NCBI GenBank assembly: GCA_030830625.1
Contig: JAURMQ010000047.1
Span: forward strand, 1 to 53,639
Direction of reading: 5' to 3'
DNA length: 53,639 bases
Source: Flavobacteriaceae bacterium
GTDB taxonomy: Bacteria > Bacteroidota > Bacteroidia > Flavobacteriales > Flavobacteriaceae
Shown here piece by piece: positions 17,924 through 25,892 of this stretch (position 1 is its first letter; each line of letters begins with the position of its first letter). The notes beneath the pieces were generated by a model. That model made no database searches, was not told the DNA's origin, and saw only the letters and a program-made list of their open reading frames with translations. The position numbers and the translations under genes were made by a program.

Positions 17924-19075
17924 CTAACCTATAGCCTGATCCAAATCCTCAATAAGATCTTGCACGTCTTCTATCCCAACACTCAGTCGGATCAATCCGT
18001 CAACTATCCCGCTTTTTTCTCTTACCGCTTTGGGGATGGAGGCGTGAGTCATGGAAGCCGGATGTCCAGCCAAACTTTCTACCCCCCCGAGAGATTCCGC
18101 CAGAGTAAACAATTTTAATTTTTCTACTATATTTATGGAAGTTGCCAAATCGCCTCCTTTGGGAACAAAAGACAGCATACCGCCGAAATCCTTCATTTGA
18201 CTTTTGGCCACTTCATGGTTGGGGTGGTTCACAAAACCCGGCCAATAGACCTTTTCGATTTTGGGGTGTTGCATAAGAAAAAGGGCAACGGCAGCCCCAT
18301 TTTCAGAATGTCTCTGTATCCTAATGTGTAGGGTTTTGATTCCTCTCAAGGTAAGAAAACAGTCCATGGGTCCAGGAACACCACCGCTAGAATTTTGAAT
18401 GAACGCAAGTTTTTCTTGCAGTGCGTCGTCGTTGACTACCAAAAGACCCAACACCGTATCACTGTGTCCTGCTAAATATTTGGTAGCAGAATGCAAAACG
18501 ATGTCTGCCCCCAGATCGAGGGGTTGTTGAAGATATGGTGAGGCAAAAGTATTGTCAACGGCTACAAGAGCTTTATGTCCTTTTCCTAGAGCAGCTATGG
18601 CCGCAATATCAACCACCTTCATCATAGGGTTGGTGGGGGTTTCAATCCAGATGAGTCGGGTTTTCTCATTAAGGTGTTGGGCGACAGAATCGGGGTTTTC
18701 CATATTGACAAAGTGGATTTTCAATCCGTACTTTTCAAAGATTTGGGTCATCAGCCGATAAGATCCGCCATATAAGTCATCGGTAGAAATAATTTCGTCT
18801 CCAGGGTTAAAAAGTTTGAGTACTGTATCCATCGCAGCCATCCCAGAGGCAAAGGCCAGGCCATGTTTAGCATTTTCGAGGCTGGCAATGGAGCGCTCCA
18901 ATGCCGTTCGCGTAGGGTTGTGAGTACGGCTGTATTCATAGCCTTGATGTCCCCCCGGAGTGGTTTGAGCATAGGTAGAAGTTTGATAAATGGGCGGCAT
19001 CACCGATCCATATGCTTTATCAGGCTCTTGACCCCCATGGATGGTCGCACTGTTAAAACGTAGTTTTTTGTCCAT
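17924..19075 (-). CDS. metB: Cystathionine gamma-synthase/lyase family PLP enzyme
   Basis: A 383-residue enzyme of the Cys/Met metabolism PLP family. The motifs are YSRTHNPTRTALE (about 48-60), ASGMAA, the phosphate loop DDLYGGSYRL, the PLP-stacking segment ETPTNP and the Schiff-base lysine in SATKYLAGHSD (K199). The C-terminus has SVGIEDVQDLIEDL. It may form cystathionine from an acylated homoserine and cysteine (MetB), or cleave cystathionine (gamma-lyase, MccB). The sequence alone does not separate these. It lies 16 bases upstream of the lpxH-like gene on the same strand. Confidence 0.9.
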   Translation of the reverse strand: MDKKLRFNSATIHGGQEPDKAYGSVMPPIYQTSTYAQTTPGGHQGYEYSRTHNPTRTALERSIASLENAKHGLAFASGMAAMDTVLKLFNPGDEIISTDDLYGGSYRLMTQIFEKYGLKIHFVNMENPDSVAQHLNEKTRLIWIETPTNPMMKVVDIAAIAALGKGHKALVAVDNTFASPYLQQPLDLGADIVLHSATKYLAGHSDTVLGLLVVNDDALQEKLAFIQNSSGGVPGPMDCFLTLRGIKTLHIRIQRHSENGAAVALFLMQHPKIEKVYWPGFVNHPNHEVAKSQMKDFGGMLSFVPKGGDLATSINIVEKLKLFTLAESLGGVESLAGHPASMTHASIPKAVREKSGIVDGLIRLSVGIEDVQDLIEDLDQAIG

Positions 19076-19111
19076 TGCAGTATTCTATTAACCCTGCAAA
19101 GGTATTGGATT

Positions 19112-19267
19112 TTAAAGAAAGTTTATCCCCAATTCACAATTGGTTGAAGTAGAGGATTCCTGCCGAAACAGATTTGCGATGTATCCTCCTAATTCTTCCG
19201 TTTTGAGAGGTACTCCATGCCCCTCTCTTCCCTTTTTGAAAGTAAAACAAAAATTAAAGGTGTTTCA
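19112..19267 (-). other. Open frame without start codon, possible gene remnant
   Basis: On the minus strand, about 51 codons are open between a stop at 19268-19270 and a TAA at 19112-19114. The translation contains protein-like segments such as GREGHGVPLKTEELGGYI, but no ATG, GTG or TTG opens it, and I do not recognise a family. It lies in the divergent region between metB and the ArsC-family gene. It may be a decayed fragment or chance. Confidence 0.2.
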
Positions 19268-19310
19268 TTATCGGTTTAAATACCATTTCTTTGTACCGTA
19301 AAAGGTGACT

Positions 19311-19667
19311 ATGGACTACTTTCTTTATTTGAGCAGCTGTAATACTTGCAAAAGAATTATGGGAGAACTGTCGCTTCCCAAAGAAGTAATATTGATTGAC
19401 ATCAAAAAAGAGCCGCTCACAGAGGATCAATTGGCTTATTTATATCATTCCACAGGCAGCCATCTGGATTTGATCAATAAACGTGCACAATTGTTCAAAA
19501 GTCGAAAAATTGATCCCCAAAAATTAACAGAAGAAGCTGCAAAAGATTTGCTTTTGGAACATTACACTTTTCTCAAACGTCCAGTATTGGTGTACCGAGA
19601 CCAAGTTTATGTAGGCCATAGCAAGGCTGTAGTAGCCGATGCAAAAAAAGGGTTAGATGAACACTAG
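19311..19667 (+). CDS. ArsC/Spx-family thioredoxin-fold protein
   Basis: A 118-residue protein of the ArsC/Spx family. The redox motif CNTC is near the N-terminus in YLSSCNTCKRIM, and the family pattern continues with VILIDIKKEPLT, then LINKRAQLFK and KRPVLVYRDQVYVGHS. Members include arsenate reductases and RNA-polymerase-binding Spx regulators. The chromosomal Bacteroidota type is of unproven function, and no other arsenic gene is nearby. The ATG at 19311 is preferred over a GTG six bases upstream. The stop overlaps the next gene by 11 bases. Confidence 0.85.
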   Translation: MDYFLYLSSCNTCKRIMGELSLPKEVILIDIKKEPLTEDQLAYLYHSTGSHLDLINKRAQLFKSRKIDPQKLTEEAAKDLLLEHYTFLKRPVLVYRDQVYVGHSKAVVADAKKGLDEH

Positions 19668-20547
19668 ATCGTGGGCGCTTTTGGCAGCTGCAGGAGCTAC
19701 CACCATTTATGGGCTCAACCACACAGTGGCCAAAGTAGTCATGCCAGATTATGTGGGGGCATTTGGTTTTATATTTATACGAACGGCTGGGGCCACTTTT
19801 CTTTTTTGGTTGCTCAGTTTTTTAATCCCCAAAGAAAAAATTGAGCGTCAAGATTACCTCCGATTGTTTTTAGCCGCTTTGATGGGAATGTGTATCAATA
19901 TGCTTTCTTTTTTCAAAGGATTGGAACTTTCTACCCCCGTAAACAGTGGTATTTTTGCAACTACCAATCCCATCATCATACTCTTACTCTCCTACCTGTT
20001 TTTGGGTGAAAAAATTGGGATGAGAAAATTTTTGGGCATCACTATGGGATTTACCGGTGCTATTATGTTGGTGCTTTATGGCCATCAAAACACGACCAAC
20101 GCTCCCAATGTCATGTTGGGAAATATTTTATTTATGATCAACTCCATCTTCTTTTCTGGATTTATCATAGTGATCAAGCCTTTGTCGGAAAAATACAACA
20201 CGGTCACCATCATGAAATGGTTGTTTTTAATCGGATTTATCCTCACCCTTCCTATAACCGTGGAAGAATATTCCCAAGTGAAATGGATGTCCATGCCCGA
20301 TGATGTACTTTGGAGAATTGCCTTTGTGGTTTTGGGAACTACCTTTACTACCTATTTGCTCAATCTTTACGCCTTGAGAAATTTGCAAGCTTCGACGGTA
20401 GGGGCTTTTGCATACGCCCAACCCATCATTGCCATAGGGTATGCCGTTTATACGGGGAATGATGCATTGAATGGAGTCAAGGCCATGGCTTGTTTGATCA
20501 TTATGCTGGGGGTGTATTTGGTTTCCAAAAAACCGACCAAAGGTTAA
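19657..20547 (+). CDS. EamA/DMT-family transporter
   Basis: A 296-residue inner-membrane protein with ten predicted helices arranged as two EamA repeats. The first opens with AAAGATTIYGLNHTVAKVV and includes GLELSTPVNSGIFATTNPIIILLLSYLFLGEKIG. The second ends with YALRNLQASTVGAFAYAQPIIAIGYAVYTGNDALN. The family exports or imports small metabolites such as amino acids, and the substrate is unknown. Its start lies within the end of the ArsC-family gene, so translation is likely coupled. Confidence 0.93.
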   Translation: MNTRSWALLAAAGATTIYGLNHTVAKVVMPDYVGAFGFIFIRTAGATFLFWLLSFLIPKEKIERQDYLRLFLAALMGMCINMLSFFKGLELSTPVNSGIFATTNPIIILLLSYLFLGEKIGMRKFLGITMGFTGAIMLVLYGHQNTTNAPNVMLGNILFMINSIFFSGFIIVIKPLSEKYNTVTIMKWLFLIGFILTLPITVEEYSQVKWMSMPDDVLWRIAFVVLGTTFTTYLLNLYALRNLQASTVGAFAYAQPIIAIGYAVYTGNDALNGVKAMACLIIMLGVYLVSKKPTKG

Positions 20548-20642
20548 AGCAAAGACTGAATCCCTTTTAAAAATATTTTATACCATACAGGCTAATCCTT
20601 CCTTCTTTATTATTTTTGAAAATAATTTTAATAAACCTTTCG

Positions 20643-21122
20643 ATGAAGAAATCCTTAGTATGGTTATTTGTTTTGTCTTTGGCAACAGCATGTGGTCCAA
20701 AAGAAGAAAAAAAGAAATCCTTTGAGTACAAACGAACTACTGAGGAAAAAAAGGGGGAAAAAAAGAAAACAGAAAAGACCGCTGTTGATTATGAAAATAT
20801 GGGGATTGGACCGATCCAATCAATGGTTTTTGAAGCCGATATCAATACTTCTTTGGCGGAAGAGGGAGCCGGAATTTTCAAACAAAAATGTACTGCTTGC
20901 CATATGACGGACCGCAAATTAATTGGCCCTGCCATGAAAGGAATTTATGAGCGCAGAAGTCCCGCTTGGGTAATGAATATGATACTCAATCCTACTGAAA
21001 TGCTACAAAAAGACAAAACGGCAATGGCCTTGTTGAAAGAATACAACAATGTGATGATGCTCAATCAAAACCTCAGCGAAAAGGAAGCCCGTGCCTTGGC
21101 AGAGTATTTTAGAACGCTATAA
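20643..21122 (+). CDS. Lipoprotein c-type cytochrome
   Basis: A 159-residue single-haem cytochrome c. The signal ends in a lipobox (ATAC, C17). A lysine- and glutamate-rich linker of about 40 residues follows. The haem domain has CTACH at 83-87 and candidate axial methionines near MMLNQNL (about 138-140). The ATG at 20643 begins the signal peptide, and a TTG 27 bases upstream is less likely. The last six bases overlap the convergent gluconate dehydrogenase subunit 3-like gene. Given that neighbour and the GMC enzyme, this is the likely electron acceptor of a periplasmic sugar dehydrogenase, by analogy with three-subunit gluconate and glucoside dehydrogenases. Confidence 0.9.
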   Translation: MKKSLVWLFVLSLATACGPKEEKKKSFEYKRTTEEKKGEKKKTEKTAVDYENMGIGPIQSMVFEADINTSLAEEGAGIFKQKCTACHMTDRKLIGPAMKGIYERRSPAWVMNMILNPTEMLQKDKTAMALLKEYNNVMMLNQNLSEKEARALAEYFRTL

Positions 21123-21761
21123 CGACCAAGCTTTTCCTCCTGTAGCTTCCATCAAATCCACACAACCTTTTTGTTCTCCAGGAATCGAAACATAAGCCAA
21201 GACGTTTTCTCCAATGTATTCATTCGTTTTAAAAGCATTGATGGTCATGCTGCGAAGCTGATCTGCAAATTCATAGGAGGCTGCTGATGTGGGTTGAGCA
21301 AGAGTACTGTCTTCTTTTACAGCTTTTTGATACGCACTGTTTTCATCTTGCCACGCTTTTTGTTGGTCTTGATCCGCTTTTAGGTATTTGGCCAATTGGG
21401 CGTCCAAGTCTGCTCTGTCTAATCGACCCGCACTGCTTTTGCCACTCGCCTCAAGTGATCCTTTTATAAAATGATCCAATCCAGCGACAATCTTTTCCTG
21501 CGCTGGTTTATTGAGGATGATGTTGATATAACCGTCCAAAAATTCGGGTAGTTTTAATTCGATAGCACCGGGAATATCTGTTTTCGGAATGATCAAGTCC
21601 ATTAACTGGGAAACCACCGAAAATTGTTCCTTAGAAAAATGGATCGGGTTGAATGATGAGGTTTGGGTTTGGCAACTTTGAAGCATTCCCAACACGGCAG
21701 GGGTAACCGTAATGGCTGTTGTTCCAAATCCAATGGTTCTTAAGGCTTTTCTTCTGTCCAT
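21117..21761 (-). CDS. Gluconate 2-dehydrogenase subunit 3 family protein (Tat signal)
   Basis: A 214-residue small subunit of the gluconate 2-dehydrogenase subunit 3 family. A twin-arginine signal opens the protein (MDRRKALRTIGFG, R3-R4) followed by a hydrophobic segment. The mature part has the family elements QLMDLIIPKTDIPGAIELKLPEFLDGYI and GCVDLMEATGG near the C-terminus. In characterised complexes this subunit carries the catalytic GMC subunit through the Tat pathway, and the GMC protein here indeed has no signal of its own. It lies 11 bases downstream of the GMC gene on the same strand. Confidence 0.93.
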   Translation of the reverse strand: MDRRKALRTIGFGTTAITVTPAVLGMLQSCQTQTSSFNPIHFSKEQFSVVSQLMDLIIPKTDIPGAIELKLPEFLDGYINIILNKPAQEKIVAGLDHFIKGSLEASGKSSAGRLDRADLDAQLAKYLKADQDQQKAWQDENSAYQKAVKEDSTLAQPTSAASYEFADQLRSMTINAFKTNEYIGENVLAYVSIPGEQKGCVDLMEATGGKAWSL

Positions 21762-21772
21762 AGTTGTATCAA

Positions 21773-23464
21773 TTATAGATTCATTTTTTTAAGTTCTTTA
21801 ACGGCATGGTCCACGGCTCTTGCGGTCAATGCCATGTAGGTCAATGAAGGGTTTTGATTTCCCGCTGAGGTCATTCCAGATCCATCAGTAACATATACAT
21901 TGGAAACCGAATGGAGTTGATTGTACTTATTGAGTACAGAAGTTTTGGGATCGCGTCCCATTCTGGCTGTACCCATTTCGTGAATACCCAATCCCATAGA
22001 ATATCCTTTGTCGAAAGGAGTAACGTCTTTAAAGCCGGCTGCATCGAGCATTTCGGCTGCTTGAACGGTCATATCCTTTCGCATGATTTTTTCATTTTCC
22101 TTGATTTCAGCATCAAAAGTAACGGTGGGTAATCCCCATTGGTCTTTTTTATCGTGATCGAGGTACATTTTATTGTCGTGATAGGGCAATGTTTCTCCAA
22201 ATGCAGTCATCCCAATTTTCCAACCGCCGGGAGTCAATACGGCATCTTTCAGCCCTTCACCGTATCCCATCTCTTTAATCATTTCGGTCCAATTGCCTCG
22301 ACTGGCCCCTCCTTGGTATCCGTACCCTCTGATAAAGTCTTTTTGATTGGTGGCTCCACCGATATTTCTGAACCTCGGGATGTATATACCATTGGGTCTT
22401 CTACCGGTGTAATACTTATCTTCGTGCCCCTCAACAGTAGCCGTAGCACCCAGTCTAAAATGGTGATCCATGAGATTGTGCCCCAACTCTCCAGAGTCAT
22501 TGCCCATACCATTGGGGAAACGATCGGAAGTAGATTGCATTAATATTGAGGTAGAGGCTACTGTCGAGGCGCAAAGGAAAACAACTTTGGCTTTGTACTC
22601 AATAACCTCTTGAGTTTCAGCATCAATCATGCGCACCCCAGTAGCTTTTTTAGTGTCGGCATCATACATAACTTCACTTACAACAGAGTTGGGTCTAAGA
22701 GTCATATTTCCCGTAGCTTCTGCGGCGGGTAACGTAGAGGAGTTGCTGCTAAAATAGGCGCCGAATGGACATCCTCTTCGGCAACGATTTCTGTATTGAC
22801 ATGTATTTCTTCCCAAACCGGGCTTTGTCCCTTCGGTAATATGAGCAACCCTGCCGATGGTAATGACTCGGTCGGTATATTTTTTGGCTACTGCACTTTT
22901 TAATTCGTCTTCCACACAATTCAATTCCATGGGTTTAAGAAACTCACTGTCGGGTAGGTGTGGTAATCCCAATTTTTCACCGCTGATTCCAATATATTTT
23001 TCTACATAGGTGTACCATGGAACAAGATCTTTATAACGTATAGGCCAATCTACGGCTATACCGTCTTTGGCATTGGCTTCAAAATCAAAGTCACTCATAC
23101 GATAACTTTGTCTTCCCCAAAGCAGTGAACGCCCTCCTACATGATACCCTCTGATCCAATCAAAACGCTTGTCTTCGTTGTAAGGGTGTTTATTATCGTC
23201 CACAAAAAAATGCGAAGTAGATTCGGTATTTACATAATTGGTTCGGCTCTGTTTAGGCTGACGTTTTCTGATCTCTTGGGTGATCTTGTCTCCCCCTTCG
23301 AAATCCCAATTGTCCATATGGGCTGTGGTATAGTCCACTGGATGTTGAATCATGGGGCCTCTTTCCAAAACCAGGGTTTTTAATCCCTTTTCACACAACT
23401 CTTTAGCAGCCCAACCGCCACTGATTCCAGTTCCTACTACAATAGCATCGAAAGTATTGTTCAT
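21773..23464 (-). CDS. GMC-family FAD oxidoreductase, candidate sugar 3-dehydrogenase
   Basis: A 563-residue flavoenzyme of the GMC family. The FAD-binding motif VVGTGISGGWAAKEL is at about 9-23. GGRSLLWGRQSYR follows near 111. The C-terminal active site has HEMGTARMG (His near 495) and NQNPSLTYMALTAR (Asn near 538). Cysteines C222, C228 and C232 lie in a cluster, recalling the [3Fe-4S] cysteines in FAD-dependent glucose dehydrogenase. There is no signal peptide, so export with the Tat-bearing partner downstream is expected. Relatives oxidise gluconate at C2 or glycosides at C3. The genomic partners favour C3 oxidation of a glycoside, which is an inference. Confidence 0.92.
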   Translation of the reverse strand: MNNTFDAIVVGTGISGGWAAKELCEKGLKTLVLERGPMIQHPVDYTTAHMDNWDFEGGDKITQEIRKRQPKQSRTNYVNTESTSHFFVDDNKHPYNEDKRFDWIRGYHVGGRSLLWGRQSYRMSDFDFEANAKDGIAVDWPIRYKDLVPWYTYVEKYIGISGEKLGLPHLPDSEFLKPMELNCVEDELKSAVAKKYTDRVITIGRVAHITEGTKPGLGRNTCQYRNRCRRGCPFGAYFSSNSSTLPAAEATGNMTLRPNSVVSEVMYDADTKKATGVRMIDAETQEVIEYKAKVVFLCASTVASTSILMQSTSDRFPNGMGNDSGELGHNLMDHHFRLGATATVEGHEDKYYTGRRPNGIYIPRFRNIGGATNQKDFIRGYGYQGGASRGNWTEMIKEMGYGEGLKDAVLTPGGWKIGMTAFGETLPYHDNKMYLDHDKKDQWGLPTVTFDAEIKENEKIMRKDMTVQAAEMLDAAGFKDVTPFDKGYSMGLGIHEMGTARMGRDPKTSVLNKYNQLHSVSNVYVTDGSGMTSAGNQNPSLTYMALTARAVDHAVKELKKMNL

Positions 23465-23690
23465 AGTATTTTAATTGAGGTTATATTTCTATTCCATGTA
23501 AAAATATCTTTTTGAATGACAAACGACAAAAAAAATTCCTTTTTTTTATGGAATTCAACTCAGGAAATTAAAAAAACTGAATCGGCTCCCCCAAAAAGTT
23601 TTAAAACCACTTCTATGCATTCCACTTTAAATCCATTTTAGTTTTGAAAAATTAATCCTATTTTTACTTCTGTCATAAAAAATACTAAAA
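23465..23690. promoter_or_regulatory. Divergent promoter region between the GMC and Gfo/Idh genes
   Basis: This 226-base AT-rich gap separates the two halves of the sugar-oxidation module. For the minus-strand GMC gene there is a candidate promoter: CAAAA at 23527-23531 (TTTTG on the minus strand) and TAAAAATA at 23499-23506 (TATTTTTA, one mismatch to TAnnTTTG), 20 bases apart. For the plus strand a TATTTTTA-like element lies before the Gfo/Idh start, without a well-spaced -33 box. No operator palindrome stands out, and no regulator gene lies nearby. Confidence 0.35.
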
Positions 23691-24833
23691 ATGAATAGAA
23701 TTCGATTAGGCGTAATAGGAGGGGGTGGTGATTCACTCATTGGGGTTCTGCACCGAGTAGCCTCCTATATGTACGACCGCTATGATATTGTGGGAGGAGT
23801 TTTTAATCCCGATTATGAAGAAAACATCAAATTTGCCCGCCAAATAGGGGTGAATACTGAAAGGGTGTACAAGGATTTTGATGAATTTATAAGTGAGGAA
23901 TCCGCTAAACCCGAAAATGAAAGAATAGAAGTCGTTTCTGTTTTGACCCCCAATTTTTTGCATTACCCCATGGCCAAAAAGCTATTAGAAAATGGTTTTA
24001 ACGTCATCTGCGAAAAACCCTTAACTACATCTTTAAAGGAAGCTTTGGAGCTTCAAGCTTTACAAAAAAAACACAATGCCATTTTTGCAGTAACCTATAC
24101 TTATACGGGTTACCCCATGGTACGAGAAATGAAAGATATGATCGCCAATGGGGTCATCGGTGAAATCACTAAAGTAGATTTACAATACTATCAAGGTTGG
24201 ATAAACTCTGTGATCCACGACAAGGAAAAGAGAAGTAAAGTATGGCGATTGGATCCCAAAAAAGCAGGAATTAGTTCTTGTATTGGCGATATCGGTACCC
24301 ATATTTTTAATATGGTAGAATATGTAACGGGCTTGGAGGTATCCGAATTGCTTTCTGACCTCAACACTCTTTACGACGACAATCCATTGGATATTGATGG
24401 ATCGATTTTGATCCGAATGAACAATAAAGTAAAAGGGTTGTTGAGAGCGAGCCAAATTGCTACTGGTGACGAAAACAATATTACTGTGGCCATTTACGGT
24501 CGAGAAGGAGCGTTGAAATGGGAGCAAGAAAACCCCAATTATTTGTACCATCTGAAAGACGATGAGCCCAGAAGATTGATTAAACCCGGAAATGCTTCCT
24601 ATAATACGGCTGTTTCTTTGGACGGCTCAAAAATTCCTGCTGGCCATCCCGAAGGAATATTTGATGCTATGGGAAACATCTATAAAGGAGTCGCCAAAGC
24701 ACTCAGGGGAGAAAAATCCTTCAACGGTGAATTCCCAACCCTCTACGAGGGAGTCCGGGGGATGATGTTCATCGAAAAAACTGTTGAATCTAATCAAAAA
24801 GGAAACGTATGGGTAAGCATGGAAAATCAATGA
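23691..24833 (+). CDS. Gfo/Idh/MocA-family dehydrogenase
   Basis: A 380-residue NAD(P)-dependent sugar oxidoreductase. The Rossmann motif is LGVIGGGGDSLIG (about 6-18). The family's catalytic lysine motif EKP is at 108-110 in VICEKPLTTSL. The C-terminal half contains SCIGDIGTHIFNMVEYVTG, where a family-type GxxxxH histidine is placed. It has no signal, so it works in the cytoplasm. It overlaps the next gene by four bases (ATGA). In 3-keto-glycoside pathways such enzymes reduce or oxidise C3 of the sugar, and I propose that role here from context. Confidence 0.93.
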   Translation: MNRIRLGVIGGGGDSLIGVLHRVASYMYDRYDIVGGVFNPDYEENIKFARQIGVNTERVYKDFDEFISEESAKPENERIEVVSVLTPNFLHYPMAKKLLENGFNVICEKPLTTSLKEALELQALQKKHNAIFAVTYTYTGYPMVREMKDMIANGVIGEITKVDLQYYQGWINSVIHDKEKRSKVWRLDPKKAGISSCIGDIGTHIFNMVEYVTGLEVSELLSDLNTLYDDNPLDIDGSILIRMNNKVKGLLRASQIATGDENNITVAIYGREGALKWEQENPNYLYHLKDDEPRRLIKPGNASYNTAVSLDGSKIPAGHPEGIFDAMGNIYKGVAKALRGEKSFNGEFPTLYEGVRGMMFIEKTVESNQKGNVWVSMENQ

Positions 24834-25882
24834 AAACCCTAAAAGGTCCCGCTGTTTTTTTGGCTCAGTTTGTGGATAAAGCCGCCCCTTTTAATTCTTT
24901 GGACGGCATGTGTAAATGGGCCGCTGATCTGGGGTACAAAGGAATTCAGATCCCCACTTGGGAAAATTTTTTGATCGATTTGGACCAAGCGGCCGAAAGC
25001 CAAACCTATTGCGATGAGTTGAAAGGAAAAATCAATTCTTATGGTTTGGAAATCACAGAGCTCTCTACCCACCTCCAAGGACAATTGGTAGCGGTTCATC
25101 CGGCCTATGACTTGATGTTTGATAATTTTGCTCCCGATGCTTATAAAAACAATCCCAAAGCGAGAACCGAATGGGCCATTGAAACCCTTAAAAAAGCAGC
25201 AAAAGCGAGTCAAAGACTTGGACTGAATGCCCATGCAACTTTTTCCGGTGCTCTGCTCTGGCATACTTGGCATCCTTGGCCGCAACGTCCCGATGGTTTG
25301 GTGGAATTGGGATTCAAAGAATTGGCCATAAGGTGGCTGCCCATTCTCAATACTTTTGATGAGAACGGTGTCGATGTATGTTACGAAATTCACCCCGGTG
25401 AAGACCTCCACGACGGAGTAACTTTTGAGCGTTTTTTGGAAGCCACTGGAAATCACAAAAGAGTCAACATACTTTATGACCCCAGTCATTTTGTTCTCCA
25501 ACAATTGGACTACATAGCCTACATAGACCACTACCACGAGTTCATCAAAGCTTTCCATGTCAAGGATTCAGAATTCAATCCTACTGGGAAAAAGGGAGCC
25601 TTTGGGGGTTATGGAGACTGGATTGATCGTGCTGGACGCTATCGTTCTCCTGGCGATGGACAAATAGATTTCAAAACCATCTTCACCAAGCTAACCGAGT
25701 ACGGTTGTGATGTTTGGGCGGTAATGGAATGGGAATGTTGTATAAAGAGTCCCGAACAAGGTGCTCGCGAAGGAGCCCCTTTTATCCAGTCGCATATCAT
25801 CGAAGCTACCCAAAAAACTTTTGATGACTTTGCTGGCTCTGAAATTGACGAAAATCACTTAAAAAAAATATTAAATCTTTAA
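24830..25882 (+). CDS. TIM-barrel sugar isomerase/epimerase (xylose isomerase-like)
   Basis: A 350-residue cytoplasmic protein of the AP endonuclease 2/xylose isomerase-like TIM-barrel family. The expected metal ligands are visible: E186 in CYEIHPGED, D217 and H220 in LYDPSH, H243 in AFHVKDSE and E300 in VMEWECC. The ATG at 24830 overlaps the Gfo/Idh stop (ATGA), which decides the start over an in-frame ATG 21 bases upstream. Relatives include 3-keto-sugar epimerases and the glycoside-cleaving members of C3-oxidation pathways, where the enzyme carries out elimination or hydration at a 3-keto glycoside. The exact reaction is inferred. Confidence 0.92.
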   Translation: MKTLKGPAVFLAQFVDKAAPFNSLDGMCKWAADLGYKGIQIPTWENFLIDLDQAAESQTYCDELKGKINSYGLEITELSTHLQGQLVAVHPAYDLMFDNFAPDAYKNNPKARTEWAIETLKKAAKASQRLGLNAHATFSGALLWHTWHPWPQRPDGLVELGFKELAIRWLPILNTFDENGVDVCYEIHPGEDLHDGVTFERFLEATGNHKRVNILYDPSHFVLQQLDYIAYIDHYHEFIKAFHVKDSEFNPTGKKGAFGGYGDWIDRAGRYRSPGDGQIDFKTIFTKLTEYGCDVWAVMEWECCIKSPEQGAREGAPFIQSHIIEATQKTFDDFAGSEIDENHLKKILNL

Positions 25883-25892
25883 AAAAAATCAA

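Noticed and set aside
19305-19667. Arsenate resistance gene arsC
   Set aside because: The fold is right, but no arsenite pump or ArsR regulator is near, so a specific arsenic function is not claimed.
24839-25558. Minus-strand frame of 239 codons inside the TIM-barrel gene
   Set aside because: The plus-strand gene has all the metal ligands of its family. The antisense product has no recognisable motif and no promoter.
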